Source: Desulfobulbaceae bacterium BRH_c16a
GTDB taxonomy: Bacteria; Desulfobacterota; Desulfobulbia; Desulfobulbales; Desulfocapsaceae
Reading direction: 5' to 3'
Assembly: GCA_000961725.1 (NCBI GenBank)
Contig: LADS01000026.1
Coordinates: 19,876 to 83,875 of the forward strand
DNA length: 64,000 nucleotides
The notes under the pieces are model-generated. The model made no database searches. It worked only from the letters and a program-made list of their open reading frames with translations, and had not been told where the DNA came from. The position numbers were made by a program, and so were the translations under genes. Of this stretch, positions 28,381 to 37,232 are shown in pieces. Position 1 is the first letter of the stretch; every line of letters begins with the position of its first letter.

Positions 28381-29274
28381 TTGAATAACTTGAAATTCGT
28401 TTCCACCGAACTCCTGGAAATCGGATACCTGGAATTTGGACAGACTGAAAAAGACGTAATCGTTCTGTTACATGGATTCCCTTATGATGTACATGCATAC
28501 GCCGGAGTCTGGCCGACTCTTTCAACATTGAAATTTCGAGTCTTGGTACCTTTTCTGCGAGGATATGGGGCGACACGGTTTCTAAACGCCGAAACCATGA
28601 GATCCGGTGAGCAAGCTGCACTTGGTACCGACCTCGTCGCTTTCCTGGACAAACTGGACATCGATAAGATTTTTCTCGCAGGATATGACTGGGGTGGTCG
28701 AGCTGCCTGTATCATGGCTGCACTTCATCCAGAACGTGTACGTGGATTGGTTTCCGGTGGTGGTTACACTGTCCATAGAATCGAAGGTGCTCTGAACCCG
28801 CTCCTTCCGGAAATGGAGCAACGTTATTGGTATCAGTATTATTTACATGGCGAGCGAGGAAGGCGGGGACTTGAAAAATACCGAAAAGAACTCTGCAGGC
28901 TTCTCTGGCAAGATTGGTCTCCGAGATGGTCCTTTGATGAGGCAACGTTTGCTAAAACAGCAGAGTCTTATGAAAATCCTGACTTTGTAGAAGTGGCAGT
29001 TCATTCCTACCGGCATCGGTTTGGTTTGGTTGAGGGCGATGCGCGGTATGAGGCAGTTTCACAAAGCCTTGAATTGCTCCCATCGATCTCGGTGCCGACA
29101 ATAGCAATTGAAGGAACATGTGACGGTGTTACCCCTGCTGGAAGTTACTCTCATCTTGATGGAAAGTTTGTTGGTCGTTTTGAAAAACGGCTACTCGAAA
29201 ATGTCGGCCACAATATTCCACAAGAAGATCCGGAAGGCTTTTCTAGAGCGATCCTCGATTTGACAAAATGGTAA
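28381..29274 (+). CDS. Alpha/beta-hydrolase, epoxide hydrolase or haloalkane dehalogenase type
   Basis: 297 residues from TTG 28381, chosen because GGAGG lies six bases upstream; an in-frame ATG at 28336 has none. The order is oxyanion stretch LLHGFPYDVHAY, nucleophile elbow AGYDWGGRAA (Asp103, as in epoxide hydrolases), an acid in EGTCDGVTP and the base in NVGHNIPQEDP. The cap domain lies about 135-230. Substrates are unknown. It is a single-gene unit between the lipoprotein and DUF3592 genes. The stop is followed by an inverted repeat (CTCAAAT with ATTTTGAG). Confidence 0.8.
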   Translation: MNNLKFVSTELLEIGYLEFGQTEKDVIVLLHGFPYDVHAYAGVWPTLSTLKFRVLVPFLRGYGATRFLNAETMRSGEQAALGTDLVAFLDKLDIDKIFLAGYDWGGRAACIMAALHPERVRGLVSGGGYTVHRIEGALNPLLPEMEQRYWYQYYLHGERGRRGLEKYRKELCRLLWQDWSPRWSFDEATFAKTAESYENPDFVEVAVHSYRHRFGLVEGDARYEAVSQSLELLPSISVPTIAIEGTCDGVTPAGSYSHLDGKFVGRFEKRLLENVGHNIPQEDPEGFSRAILDLTKW

Positions 29275-29361
29275 AGCCTGGAATTTTCACCTCAAATCAA
29301 AATCAACACCGTTGCGGGACATTTTGAGCGTAGGCTAAATAGGGATGGAGGATTAACGTAT

Positions 29362-29739
29362 ATGATCGTATTGCTTGTAGCATCGTCTCTATTGGTATTT
29401 CTTGGTATTAGACAATTCAAAATCAATCAAAAGAGAATTACCGACGGTGTTACCGTGAAGGCCAAAGTTATACGTATCGTGGAATACCCCAGACAAAGAG
29501 GCGGCCCCTATTTCAGGCCGGTGGTTGAATTTGTGACCCTGAAAGGAGAGACAATTACCGCCGAGCCTGAGAACTCCCCTGCCAAATCTCAGTTTACCGT
29601 CGGCGAAGAATTTGATGTCGTATACCACCCGGATAACCCCTGCTCGGTGACAACCACTGACTGGACCCCAAATCACGTCGGCCCCATAGTTTTCGTAGCA
29701 GCAGGTGTAGTCTTGCTGGTAGTTGCGATATACAGGTAG
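29362..29739 (+). CDS. DUF3592 membrane protein
   Basis: 125 residues. An N-terminal helix (VLLVASSLLVFLGIRQF) and a C-terminal helix (VGPIVFVAAGVVLLVVAIY) flank a small beta domain with GVTVKAKVIRI, RPVVEFVTLKGE and EEFDVVYHPDNP, the usual DUF3592 pattern. The domain probably faces outside or the periplasm. Function unknown. GGAGG precedes ATG 29362. Isolated gene within the accessory block. Confidence 0.72.
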   Translation: MIVLLVASSLLVFLGIRQFKINQKRITDGVTVKAKVIRIVEYPRQRGGPYFRPVVEFVTLKGETITAEPENSPAKSQFTVGEEFDVVYHPDNPCSVTTTDWTPNHVGPIVFVAAGVVLLVVAIYR

Positions 29740-29873
29740 TTTGCGATATACATCGCCTGCCTGTGGTAGCGGAAGTTCGGGGGACATGATGCTTAATTCC
29801 AGACGGGTAGCCGGGAAACTGGCCGTCCTGCCTCGATGGCGGTCGAAATATTGCACGAGCGATGATCGAAATC

Positions 29874-30035
29874 ATGAAGACCCAGTACTACACCGCATCA
29901 AGTCTTGATGGATTTATCGCCACCGAGGATGACTCATTGGATTGGCTGTTTCCTCTTGCGGATCTGAATGACTCCAGCTACCCAGATTTCATTGCTGAGA
30001 AAACTGCAAGATCCTTTTTTTCTAACTACCTATAA
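29874..30035 (+). pseudogene. Truncated dihydrofolate-reductase/RibD-like gene
   Basis: 53 codons. The first 28, MKTQYYTASSLDGFIATEDD and on to DWLFPL, are the start of the RibD C-terminal/dihydrofolate reductase family, in which the full domain has about 180 residues. After about codon 45 the similarity ends in ARSFFSNYL and a stop, and no continuation is seen in other frames before the next gene at 30127. It is therefore a remnant of a once complete single-gene unit. No ribosome site of note. Confidence 0.65.
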
Positions 30036-30126
30036 ACCAAGAAAAATTGTATAATCAGGGCATTAAAGACGAAAGAAAATGCCGCCTCGCCTTATGTCCG
30101 CGTAAGCATCACTTTACTGGAAGAAC

Positions 30127-30930
30127 ATGATGAAAACTAAACCTCAAGTACTATTCTCGTCTCATGGTGGAGGTCCCCTGCCGCTTCTTGGCGACGAAGG
30201 GCATAAAGAGATGGTTGATTGTCTGCAAAAAATTGCAGCTACTCTATGTAAACCATCAGCCATTATTGTAGTAAGTGCGCACTGGGAAGAAAATATCCCC
30301 ACCATAACTTCGGGAGCAAATCCGTCCCTTATCTACGATTATTACGGATTTCCGGAAGAATCTTATAATATTGGTTATCCCTGTCCGGGAGAGCCATTAC
30401 TAGCCGATCAGATCCACCATTTACTGGAAAATGCTGGTATTGCAGCTAAACTCGATAAACATCGAGGTTTTGATCACGGCCTCTTTGTGCCGCTGAAAAT
30501 AATGTATCCAAACGCGGATATTCCGTGTGTTCAGTTATCCCTTGTCAATAACCTCAGCCCTGCTGAACATTTAAATATAGGGCGGGCACTTCAAGACCTG
30601 GACTATGAGAATTTACTCGTGATTGGCTCAGGGTTTTCTTTTCATAATATGAAGGAATTTTTTTCAAATGAAACAAGCGATTCGAAAGCAAAGAATGAAT
30701 CCTTTGAGGGCTGGTTGCTGGAGACCTGTTTCCACCCGAGTATTGATGCAGAGAAAAGAGCACAAAGACTCATAGAATGGGAAAAAGCTCCTGCTGCTCG
30801 CTTTTGTCACCCAAGAGAAGAGCATTTATTGCCATTGCATGTCTGTTATGGCCTCGCTAATACTAGCTGTACCGTATATTTTTCATTGCAGATCCTAAAC
30901 AAAAAGTCGAGTATGTATCTTTGGTTATAA
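30127..30930 (+). CDS. Class III extradiol dioxygenase (DODA/YgiD type)
   Basis: 267 residues. The likely metal-binding residues are His13 in SSHGGGPLPL, His52 in VVSAHWEEN and the acid-base His117 in FDHGLFVPLK, which together identify the single-domain LigB-like DODA family that cleaves catechol rings such as 4,5-DOPA. VQLSLVNNLSPAEHLNIG and VIGSGFSFHN are further family marks. The last few residues (SSMYLWL) differ from typical endings. The substrate is not known. It forms a one-gene unit in the accessory block. Confidence 0.82.
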   Translation: MMKTKPQVLFSSHGGGPLPLLGDEGHKEMVDCLQKIAATLCKPSAIIVVSAHWEENIPTITSGANPSLIYDYYGFPEESYNIGYPCPGEPLLADQIHHLLENAGIAAKLDKHRGFDHGLFVPLKIMYPNADIPCVQLSLVNNLSPAEHLNIGRALQDLDYENLLVIGSGFSFHNMKEFFSNETSDSKAKNESFEGWLLETCFHPSIDAEKRAQRLIEWEKAPAARFCHPREEHLLPLHVCYGLANTSCTVYFSLQILNKKSSMYLWL

Positions 30931-30995
30931 GAATGCTGACAAAAAACCAATAATTTTCACATCAGATAAAGATTCCTCCGAAAAACTGGTGATGA

Positions 30996-32066
30996 ATGAA
31001 AAGCCAACACATTGATTTGGCCCGACTGGGCTGGGATGAGTGGTTCGAAGAAAGGGAAAAATGCGGCCCTGCGGATACTGTTGCTCGGGTTGCTGCGGTC
31101 GATCGTGACTTGTTATTACTCATGGATCAAACCGGAACCTTCCGGGCAAAGTTGGCAGGCAGCTATCTTTACCGGCACCATCTGTCGCAGGAACTCCCGT
31201 GTGTAGGAGACTGGGTGGGTGTAGAAAAACAACCGACTGACGATTTCGGCTTGGTGCACACGCTTTTCGAGCGAAGGACTGCTCTGCGCAGAAAGTCAGC
31301 GGGAGACTCCGTCGAATATCAGATGATCGCGGCTAACGTGGATTACGTTATTGTTGTTCAGTCATGCCACTATGACTTCAACCTCAAGCGACTTGAGCGT
31401 TATCTCGTCATGGTGAGGGATGGAGGGGCTGATCCTTGTGTCCTGCTTACCAAGACTGATCTGGTTGAGCCGGAAGTTCTGGCGTCCCAGTTGGCAGAGA
31501 TCCGCGCTGCAGGCGTTACGGCGCCGGTGCTGACCTTGAGCAACGTCACGCGAGAAGGCATTGACGACCTTAAGCGGACGCTGCTGCCCGCAAAGACGTT
31601 TTGCTTTGTCGGATCATCGGGGGTTGGCAAGAGCACGATCATCAACACCCTGCTCGGCCGGGAAATGCTCCAGACAAAGGGCGTCAGCGCAACGGGCGAA
31701 GGAAGACACACTACCGTCCGCCGGGAATTGATCGTCCTCGAGGGTGGCGCCCTGGTCATCGATAACCCGGGTATGCGCGAGTTCGGAATCCTGGGGGCCG
31801 AAAACGGGATAGGCGGCAGTTTTTCCGACATCATCGGGTTCGCCTCCGGTTGCCGCTACATGAATTGCAATCATACCGGCGAGCCTGGCTGCGCCGTACT
31901 TGAGGCGGTACATTCAGGCACTCTCAGTCAAGAGCACTATGACAATTACATCAAACTCAGGGAAGAGTCAGAGTTCTCCCAGATGTCACATGTCGAGAAG
32001 AGGAAGAAGGACCGGGACTTTGGAAGATACCTTAAGTCCGCCAAGAAGGACCTCGAAAATGAGTAG
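30996..32066 (+). CDS. rsgA: Ribosome small-subunit-dependent GTPase RsgA
   Basis: 356 residues. An OB-fold N-terminus (ARVAAVDRDLLLLMDQTG) is followed by the circularly permuted GTPase order: LTKTDLVEPE (G4), FVGSSGVGKSTIINTLLG (G1; Lys212), TTVRRE (G2) and DNPGMREFG (G3). The C-terminal zinc site is CRYMNCNHTGEPGCAV. RsgA checks and matures the 30S subunit. The location in an accessory block and the lone setting make this possibly a second, acquired copy, since bacteria normally keep rsgA elsewhere; this cannot be tested here. Confidence 0.9.
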   Translation: MKSQHIDLARLGWDEWFEEREKCGPADTVARVAAVDRDLLLLMDQTGTFRAKLAGSYLYRHHLSQELPCVGDWVGVEKQPTDDFGLVHTLFERRTALRRKSAGDSVEYQMIAANVDYVIVVQSCHYDFNLKRLERYLVMVRDGGADPCVLLTKTDLVEPEVLASQLAEIRAAGVTAPVLTLSNVTREGIDDLKRTLLPAKTFCFVGSSGVGKSTIINTLLGREMLQTKGVSATGEGRHTTVRRELIVLEGGALVIDNPGMREFGILGAENGIGGSFSDIIGFASGCRYMNCNHTGEPGCAVLEAVHSGTLSQEHYDNYIKLREESEFSQMSHVEKRKKDRDFGRYLKSAKKDLENE

Positions 32067-32083
32067 CGCACTTGCGCGCGCCG

Positions 32084-32144
32084 CATAACTTCGCTGCAGG
32101 CGCGACGATCCTGACAGGTCACGGCCTGAGCTCAAACGTTGACT
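32084..32144 (+). repeat. attC-like imperfect inverted repeat 2
   Basis: AACTTCGCTGCAGGC (32087-32101) pairs imperfectly with GCCTGAGCTCAAACGTT (32124-32140): the inner CAGGC/GCCTG arms match, and AAC/GTT boxes sit at the outside. The 22-base centre could form the loop. It begins 17 bases after the rsgA stop and ends 20 bases before the next gene, exactly where a cassette site would be. The length of about 61 bases and the overall order resemble attC sites. The outer boxes are not perfect consensus. Confidence 0.4.
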
Positions 32145-32163
32145 AAAAAATCCGGAGCTTGAA

Positions 32164-32664
32164 ATGATTATAAGAGATGAGACACACGCAGATATTGATG
32201 TGATTAGCCAGGTCACAATAGCTGCATTCAAAACTCTCCCAATCAGTAACCATACCGAGCAGTACATAATAAAAGCATTGCGTGCCGCAGAGGTGCTGAC
32301 CATCTCGCTTGTGGCTGAAGTTGAAGGGCAGGTTGTCGGACATATTGCTTTTTCACCGGTAACGATTTCTAGCGGCGCAAAAGATTGGTACGGCCTCGGT
32401 CCACTTTCCGTATTGCCGGAATACCATAAACAAGGCATCGGAAAAGCACTTGTCAATGATGGGTTGTCTTTGCTGAAAGAAATGGGCGGCCAAGGCTGCG
32501 CCCTTGCGGGAGATCCAAACTACTATAAGCGATTCGGTTTTCAAAATTTGCCGGAACTGATTCATGAGGGCATTCCGCAAGAGTTTTTTCTTGCCCTGCC
32601 GTTTACCGAAAAGGCCCCTCGGGGCATTGTCGTATTTCATGAGGGTTTCTGGGCAAATGAATAA
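32164..32664 (+). CDS. GNAT-family N-acetyltransferase
   Basis: 166 residues. The acetyl-CoA motif is QGIGKALVNDG, preceded by LGPLSVLPEYHK and followed by GDPNYYKRFGFQ, the order of the YhbS-like branch. GGAGC precedes ATG 32164. The substrate is unknown; relatives modify small molecules or protein amines. It is the last single-gene unit of the accessory block. The stop is followed by a weak CCACT/AGTGG inverted repeat, and then about 230 bases with no gene up to the convergent TVP38 gene. Confidence 0.85.
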   Translation: MIIRDETHADIDVISQVTIAAFKTLPISNHTEQYIIKALRAAEVLTISLVAEVEGQVVGHIAFSPVTISSGAKDWYGLGPLSVLPEYHKQGIGKALVNDGLSLLKEMGGQGCALAGDPNYYKRFGFQNLPELIHEGIPQEFFLALPFTEKAPRGIVVFHEGFWANE

Positions 32665-32895
32665 CCACTGAGGATTGAATACGATCGCGAATAGCGGTTC
32701 ACATTTGAGTGGGGTTTGACCTTTGTTATGATTACGTTACAAGGCGCGGCTGTTGGTTGGGGGCGCTTGAATCATTGGGTGCAGTCCAGGGGAAGAGTTC
32801 AGAAAACTGACGGAAATTGCCGAGAAGAATCTTGCGAAAATGACAAAGAGCATGTGAACCATGCCCTCCAGGGAATCCGGTCATTGCAATTGGAT

Positions 32896-33531
32896 CTAAT
32901 TTCTTTTTCTCATGGAGTACTTGAGAAGAAGGCTGACAAGCAAAAGGACGATAGCTATTCCCAGAATGGACACGTTCATTTCTATGACGGCACCGCCCAG
33001 GATGATCAAGGGGATGCTCATACCGAACTGGGCCGTCCAGTTGATGACCATGTAAGGAGTAAAAGGGACCCCCGCCAGAGCAAGCAGATTGTTTTTTACC
33101 GCATAGGGAAGGCCCGGAATAAGCATGAATGCCAGGGCATGCCATCTGTTGTAGCTGTCGCCGATATATGGAATGATCATATTATAGGATTTCAGCAGGC
33201 GGGTAATCCACGAACGAAAAAATGAATGGACAAGATAATAGGTGATCGCCATGTGCAAAAACATGAGCACCGCCGACAGCAGAATCCCTTCGACAATGCC
33301 GAACTTCATTCCCACCAGAACCAGAAAGACCGATATCGGCGCGCCCACAATCGGCAGGACCAGCATCAGGGCTATGAAAATCCCCGGATGGATATGGCTC
33401 TCGAGATAGCTTCTCATCATTATCCCCAGATCGTATCTGTAGATAATGTACGAGACGGCGAGCAGCACAAATACCAGTCCTGCGGCGATTGCCGATCGGC
33501 CCAGAATTTTCTTTCGTAATGGTTGTTCCAT
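32896..33531 (-). CDS. TVP38/TMEM64 (DedA-related) membrane protein
   Basis: 211 residues from ATG 33531, eight bases after the stop of the upstream gene; a longer frame to 33609 would overlap that gene. Five to six hydrophobic helices are seen. The SNARE-associated/VTT core shows in LMLVLPIVGAPISVFLVLVG, FMLIPGLPYAVKNNLLALAG and GMSIPLIILGGAVI. The family is linked to lipid scrambling or undecaprenyl-phosphate recycling. It is the last gene of a five-gene minus-strand operon with glycosyltransferase and phosphatase genes, consistent with a cell-envelope task. Confidence 0.8.
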   Translation of the reverse strand: MEQPLRKKILGRSAIAAGLVFVLLAVSYIIYRYDLGIMMRSYLESHIHPGIFIALMLVLPIVGAPISVFLVLVGMKFGIVEGILLSAVLMFLHMAITYYLVHSFFRSWITRLLKSYNMIIPYIGDSYNRWHALAFMLIPGLPYAVKNNLLALAGVPFTPYMVINWTAQFGMSIPLIILGGAVIEMNVSILGIAIVLLLVSLLLKYSMRKRN

Positions 33532-33539
33532 CGGTTCAG

Positions 33540-35948
33540 TTATCTCTTTATATTCGGGTCGTATATGAAAATGCTCGACACCGGCAGATGATCGGAGGCC
33601 AGCCTGCACTCCCAGTCGTTGATCACTTCGACCCTCACCGGCGCCAGATGGCGTGAATGGAAGATATAGTCCAGCCTGAGCAGCGGATAAGATGAAATGA
33701 AAGTCGGATCCGGCGGGGAATGAGGATGGACTTTCTGGGAGTCGATCAGTTTTTCGGATAACAGCTTATAGGTCGGCGAATCGCTGCCACTGTTCAAATC
33801 GCCACAGAATATGACCGGTTCCGAGGAAGGGATTGCATCGAGCATGTTGCCTTCAACTATATGCCGCATCTGAGCCATTTTTTCACTGGTGATGTAGCTC
33901 AAATGGGTATTGAAGAAATGCATCGGCCCGCAGTGGGTGTCGAGTCGCAGCCACATGACTCCCCTGTTCTCGGATGGGCGTTTCATTTTCAGCTTCGGGA
34001 GAATTTTAAAACCCATGGCATTGCTTGGATAGCGGCTGAGAATCGCCAGGCCGTACTCACCTCCCCGGTCTTGCAGGAGAGGGAAAAAAATGCTCTGCAT
34101 GTCGAGTTGTTCGGCGATAAGATTGGCCTGGTCCTGGTTGCGGGATCGTTCCATGTTTTTGTCGACTTCCTGCAGCGCGACGATATCGGGTGAATGACGG
34201 CTGATTATTCTGGCGATACGTGCCGGAAAGAGTTTGCCGTCCATGCCCAGGCAACTGTGAACATTATAAGTCAGGACCTTGATGATTTGCGGAGCATAAT
34301 CGTATTTTTTCACTGCCGGAACAAGTGCCGGAAAGCGGTCTTCCAGGATTGTCCTGACATGTACTCTCAGGTCCAGCGGTCGCAGAAAAGGTTGATCGAT
34401 CCCGCCGACGGTGTCGGGAAGAATCACGAACCCTTTCGTCTCCTGACTGCCCGGTCCTCCGTGCGAGCCGTGTTCAATGGGAAATGTCAGCGACCTGCCT
34501 TCCGCCCGCCAGCCGGAAATAATGAAATCTCCTGCGTGTACATGACGGCAGATTATTTCCATGTCTTTGGTTACTTCTTTAAGAAAGGGATGATTAAGAC
34601 CAAAGATTTCGGGCGCCTTCTCGCCGAGATCGCCATCGCCGGCCTGGCTGACGCATCGCACCCTTTCGTTCTCGATATAAAATACCAGAGGTATTCCCCC
34701 GTCGCGGACCAGACTTCCGGCATAATGGCGCATTTCTTCGGCATCGGGCCTGATCGGCAGGTAGATATGACCCAGCGGTCCCATGGCAGTGATATGGATG
34801 GTATTGTTGCCGATTTCCTCCTCCGGTTCGGAAGGTTTTTCCTTGGCGGTGGACCACAACAAGCCCCTGCTGCGCTGATGGAGCCTGAAATATGGTATGA
34901 TGCTTTCCACTTCGGCATAGTCGGCGTGTTTCAGGGGCCCCCGGCTGAAAACCTCCTGTACCGCCTCGCGCAGGGTTCTGCCGGTCCGGACCGCAAACGG
35001 CTCGGTCGGCTCCTGACCGTGGTCGGCGAAGATGAAGATATGATAGTCGCGTTTATCGGAGCGCATGGCCTTGTTCATTATGTCCTTGACTGTCCCCTCG
35101 ATACCTTTCAGCGTCCAGAGGGCAAAGGCCGATGAGGGGCCGCGACGATGGGAGTGTTCGTCATAGCCGATAAAATTGGCATGAATGACCGGCAGGCCGC
35201 GGGCAATGTCGATCTTCACGTGCAATCGAACCAGTTCCCGAAGCACAATGCAGGCGCCGATACGCGAGAAGATGAATTTGAATTCACTGAGCGGATTCCT
35301 GCCGCCGACAACACCTTTTACAAAGTCATAGACAGCCAGGCCCACCTCCAGCAGCGCTAAACCCATCATGCGAGCTATTTTCGGGAAATACATGATAAAG
35401 AACCAGACGATTTTCCTGATTTGAATGTCGTGAAAAATCGAATCCAGTTTCATCGTCTGGATGCAGAACAGGGCTTCTTTGGCACCGCCGGCATAAATGT
35501 TCGAATACGAACTGCCGCCGCGAAGCAGGCCGTGATACTTTTTTTCAAATTTTGCCGCAAGTGTGTCGACATCATCGGCATCGAACATGGTTTTTTCCCG
35601 ATGCATCAGACGGTCGTAATATTTGAAGGCCGGCACGGCACTTTTAACGCCGAAAAAAAGCTCCGCCTGTACGGCGGGAGTCGATGAAGGCAGGCCGGAG
35701 TAAAATTTTCTGAGGACAAAATGATCCCGCTGGATGAGTCGTCGCAGAAAAGGCAGCCTATTCTTTTCCATGGCCCGCAGCAGCTGATCGTATCCCAGGC
35801 CGTCAATCTGGATTATCAGGACTCCGGGGGCGTGGACATCATGGTCAGCCGTTTCGGCGGGGGCTTTCTGCAGATGGCGGGCCGCCCATTCGCTGCGGCT
35901 TACGGTATCATGAAGCCGGCGTAATTTATTTCCAAGACGGCTGAACAA
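33540..35948 (-). CDS. Fusion of alkaline-phosphatase-type phosphodiesterase and EEP-family hydrolase
   Basis: 802 residues. Residues about 40-520 are a type I phosphodiesterase/nucleotide pyrophosphatase domain: LIIQIDGLGYDQL, the likely nucleophile stretch GLPSSTPAVQ, FADHGQEPT and a second metal motif EHGSHGGPG. Residues about 550-800 are an endonuclease/exonuclease/phosphatase domain: LTYNVHSCLG, ALQEVDKN, FCGDLNSGSDSP and SDHLPVSSIF. Both parts keep their metal ligands, so both should be active on phosphodiesters, perhaps lipid or sugar-phosphate substrates. No signal peptide is seen. It sits between the GT4 gene (three bases apart) and the TVP38 gene. Confidence 0.8.
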   Translation of the reverse strand: MFSRLGNKLRRLHDTVSRSEWAARHLQKAPAETADHDVHAPGVLIIQIDGLGYDQLLRAMEKNRLPFLRRLIQRDHFVLRKFYSGLPSSTPAVQAELFFGVKSAVPAFKYYDRLMHREKTMFDADDVDTLAAKFEKKYHGLLRGGSSYSNIYAGGAKEALFCIQTMKLDSIFHDIQIRKIVWFFIMYFPKIARMMGLALLEVGLAVYDFVKGVVGGRNPLSEFKFIFSRIGACIVLRELVRLHVKIDIARGLPVIHANFIGYDEHSHRRGPSSAFALWTLKGIEGTVKDIMNKAMRSDKRDYHIFIFADHGQEPTEPFAVRTGRTLREAVQEVFSRGPLKHADYAEVESIIPYFRLHQRSRGLLWSTAKEKPSEPEEEIGNNTIHITAMGPLGHIYLPIRPDAEEMRHYAGSLVRDGGIPLVFYIENERVRCVSQAGDGDLGEKAPEIFGLNHPFLKEVTKDMEIICRHVHAGDFIISGWRAEGRSLTFPIEHGSHGGPGSQETKGFVILPDTVGGIDQPFLRPLDLRVHVRTILEDRFPALVPAVKKYDYAPQIIKVLTYNVHSCLGMDGKLFPARIARIISRHSPDIVALQEVDKNMERSRNQDQANLIAEQLDMQSIFFPLLQDRGGEYGLAILSRYPSNAMGFKILPKLKMKRPSENRGVMWLRLDTHCGPMHFFNTHLSYITSEKMAQMRHIVEGNMLDAIPSSEPVIFCGDLNSGSDSPTYKLLSEKLIDSQKVHPHSPPDPTFISSYPLLRLDYIFHSRHLAPVRVEVINDWECRLASDHLPVSSIFIYDPNIKR

Positions 35949-35951
35949 ACC

Positions 35952-37232
35952 CTACCTCTCTTTTCTGACCTCGGAGAAAGAATTAAGAGCGGCAGCGGTT
36001 TTTTCCTGCAGAAGCTCCCACTCGGTCTTGATTGCCAGGAGGGCACCATCAAGCACATCGATTTCAGCAACTTGTGAATTCTGCACGCCGGAGATGGTTT
36101 TTGTATAGAGCTGCAAAAGTGTCTCTGTACTTTTTTCTCTTGAAAATGTTTTCGCTGTCTCGAAGGCATTGCGACTCCAGGAAAGAAGCTGTTTCCGGTC
36201 AGCCAGTGCTTGCGCCAGCGCATCGCCAAATTGGCCTTCGGAAGTGTTCTCCTCAAGTCGGATGCCGTTGACGCCATCTTTCATAACGTCATTTACTCCC
36301 GATGCACTGAGCGCAACGACCGGAGTGGCGGCGGCCATGGCCTCGGCCAGCACCAGTCCCTGGGTTTCGGAGAGAGAAGCAAAAGCGAAAATATCCATTG
36401 CCGCATAACAGTCGGCAAGATTATTGCCGGTCAGGCTGCCGGCCATAATCAAGCGCTTGTCAAGGCGCTGCTCTTCGAAGATCTCTTTGATCTCCGGTTC
36501 CGCGTCTCCCTTTCCGGCAACGAGAAAACAGGCGTTGCCGTATTTTCTGAGAGCACGCGCCACCGCTCCGGCCAGGAAGGGAAGGTTCTTTTCTTTAGCC
36601 AGCCTGCCGACATGGCCGATGACCATTGTGTCTTCCGGTATGCCATGCTCCCTGCGAAACCTTTTCCCGTCGCCGTTCTTAAAAAAATCGACGTCTATCC
36701 CGGTGGGCAAAACATTCATGATAGTTTGTACGCCACGGCTGATAAGCAGCTTTTTGACATCGGTGCTGGGGGCGATTACCCGGTGGCAGAGATTGGCGTA
36801 TTCGGTAGCCAGCTGTATCACGAACCGCTTCAGGGCGTCCGAATCGAAGGGAACGTAATGAGTATATTTCTCATAAAGAGTGTGATGGGTAAAGACCAGG
36901 GGCAGATCCAGGGAGCGGGCCACCCGCAGGGCGGTATCGCCCAGCAGGAAAGGATGGTGACTGTGGATGATATCCGGCCTGAAATCGGTAATCGCCCTGT
37001 TGATGACGCCCGTAAAGGGAATACGGACGGAGAAATCGCTGCCGTTGAAATTCTGGAATGCCGGGACCCTGACAATATCTTTTTCTTTGACTTCTTCCAG
37101 TCCGGCATAGGTCGGGGCAACGATCTGCACGCGATGGCCGGCTTTTCGCAAATCTTCGGCAAACGTCGATATCGACCTTGCAACTCCGCCGACGTGGGGG
37201 AGATAGGTGTTGGTGAACATCGAGATATTCAT
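35952..37232 (-). CDS. GT4-family glycosyltransferase
   Basis: 426 residues with the GT-B fold. The acceptor domain starts ISMFTNTYLPHVGGVARSI, followed by IIHSHHPFLLGDTAL and LVFTHHTLYEKYTHY. The donor domain has VIGHVGRLAKEKNL, FLVAGKGDAEPEI and the nucleotide-sugar loop FASLSETQGLVLAEAMAAATPVV with the EX7E-type Glu pair. The pattern recalls glycolipid mannosyl- or glucosyltransferases. Its start overlaps the end of the glycosidase gene by four bases, so the two are translated together. A role in making an envelope glycolipid or polysaccharide is inferred. Confidence 0.87.
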   Translation of the reverse strand: MNISMFTNTYLPHVGGVARSISTFAEDLRKAGHRVQIVAPTYAGLEEVKEKDIVRVPAFQNFNGSDFSVRIPFTGVINRAITDFRPDIIHSHHPFLLGDTALRVARSLDLPLVFTHHTLYEKYTHYVPFDSDALKRFVIQLATEYANLCHRVIAPSTDVKKLLISRGVQTIMNVLPTGIDVDFFKNGDGKRFRREHGIPEDTMVIGHVGRLAKEKNLPFLAGAVARALRKYGNACFLVAGKGDAEPEIKEIFEEQRLDKRLIMAGSLTGNNLADCYAAMDIFAFASLSETQGLVLAEAMAAATPVVALSASGVNDVMKDGVNGIRLEENTSEGQFGDALAQALADRKQLLSWSRNAFETAKTFSREKSTETLLQLYTKTISGVQNSQVAEIDVLDGALLAIKTEWELLQEKTAAALNSFSEVRKER

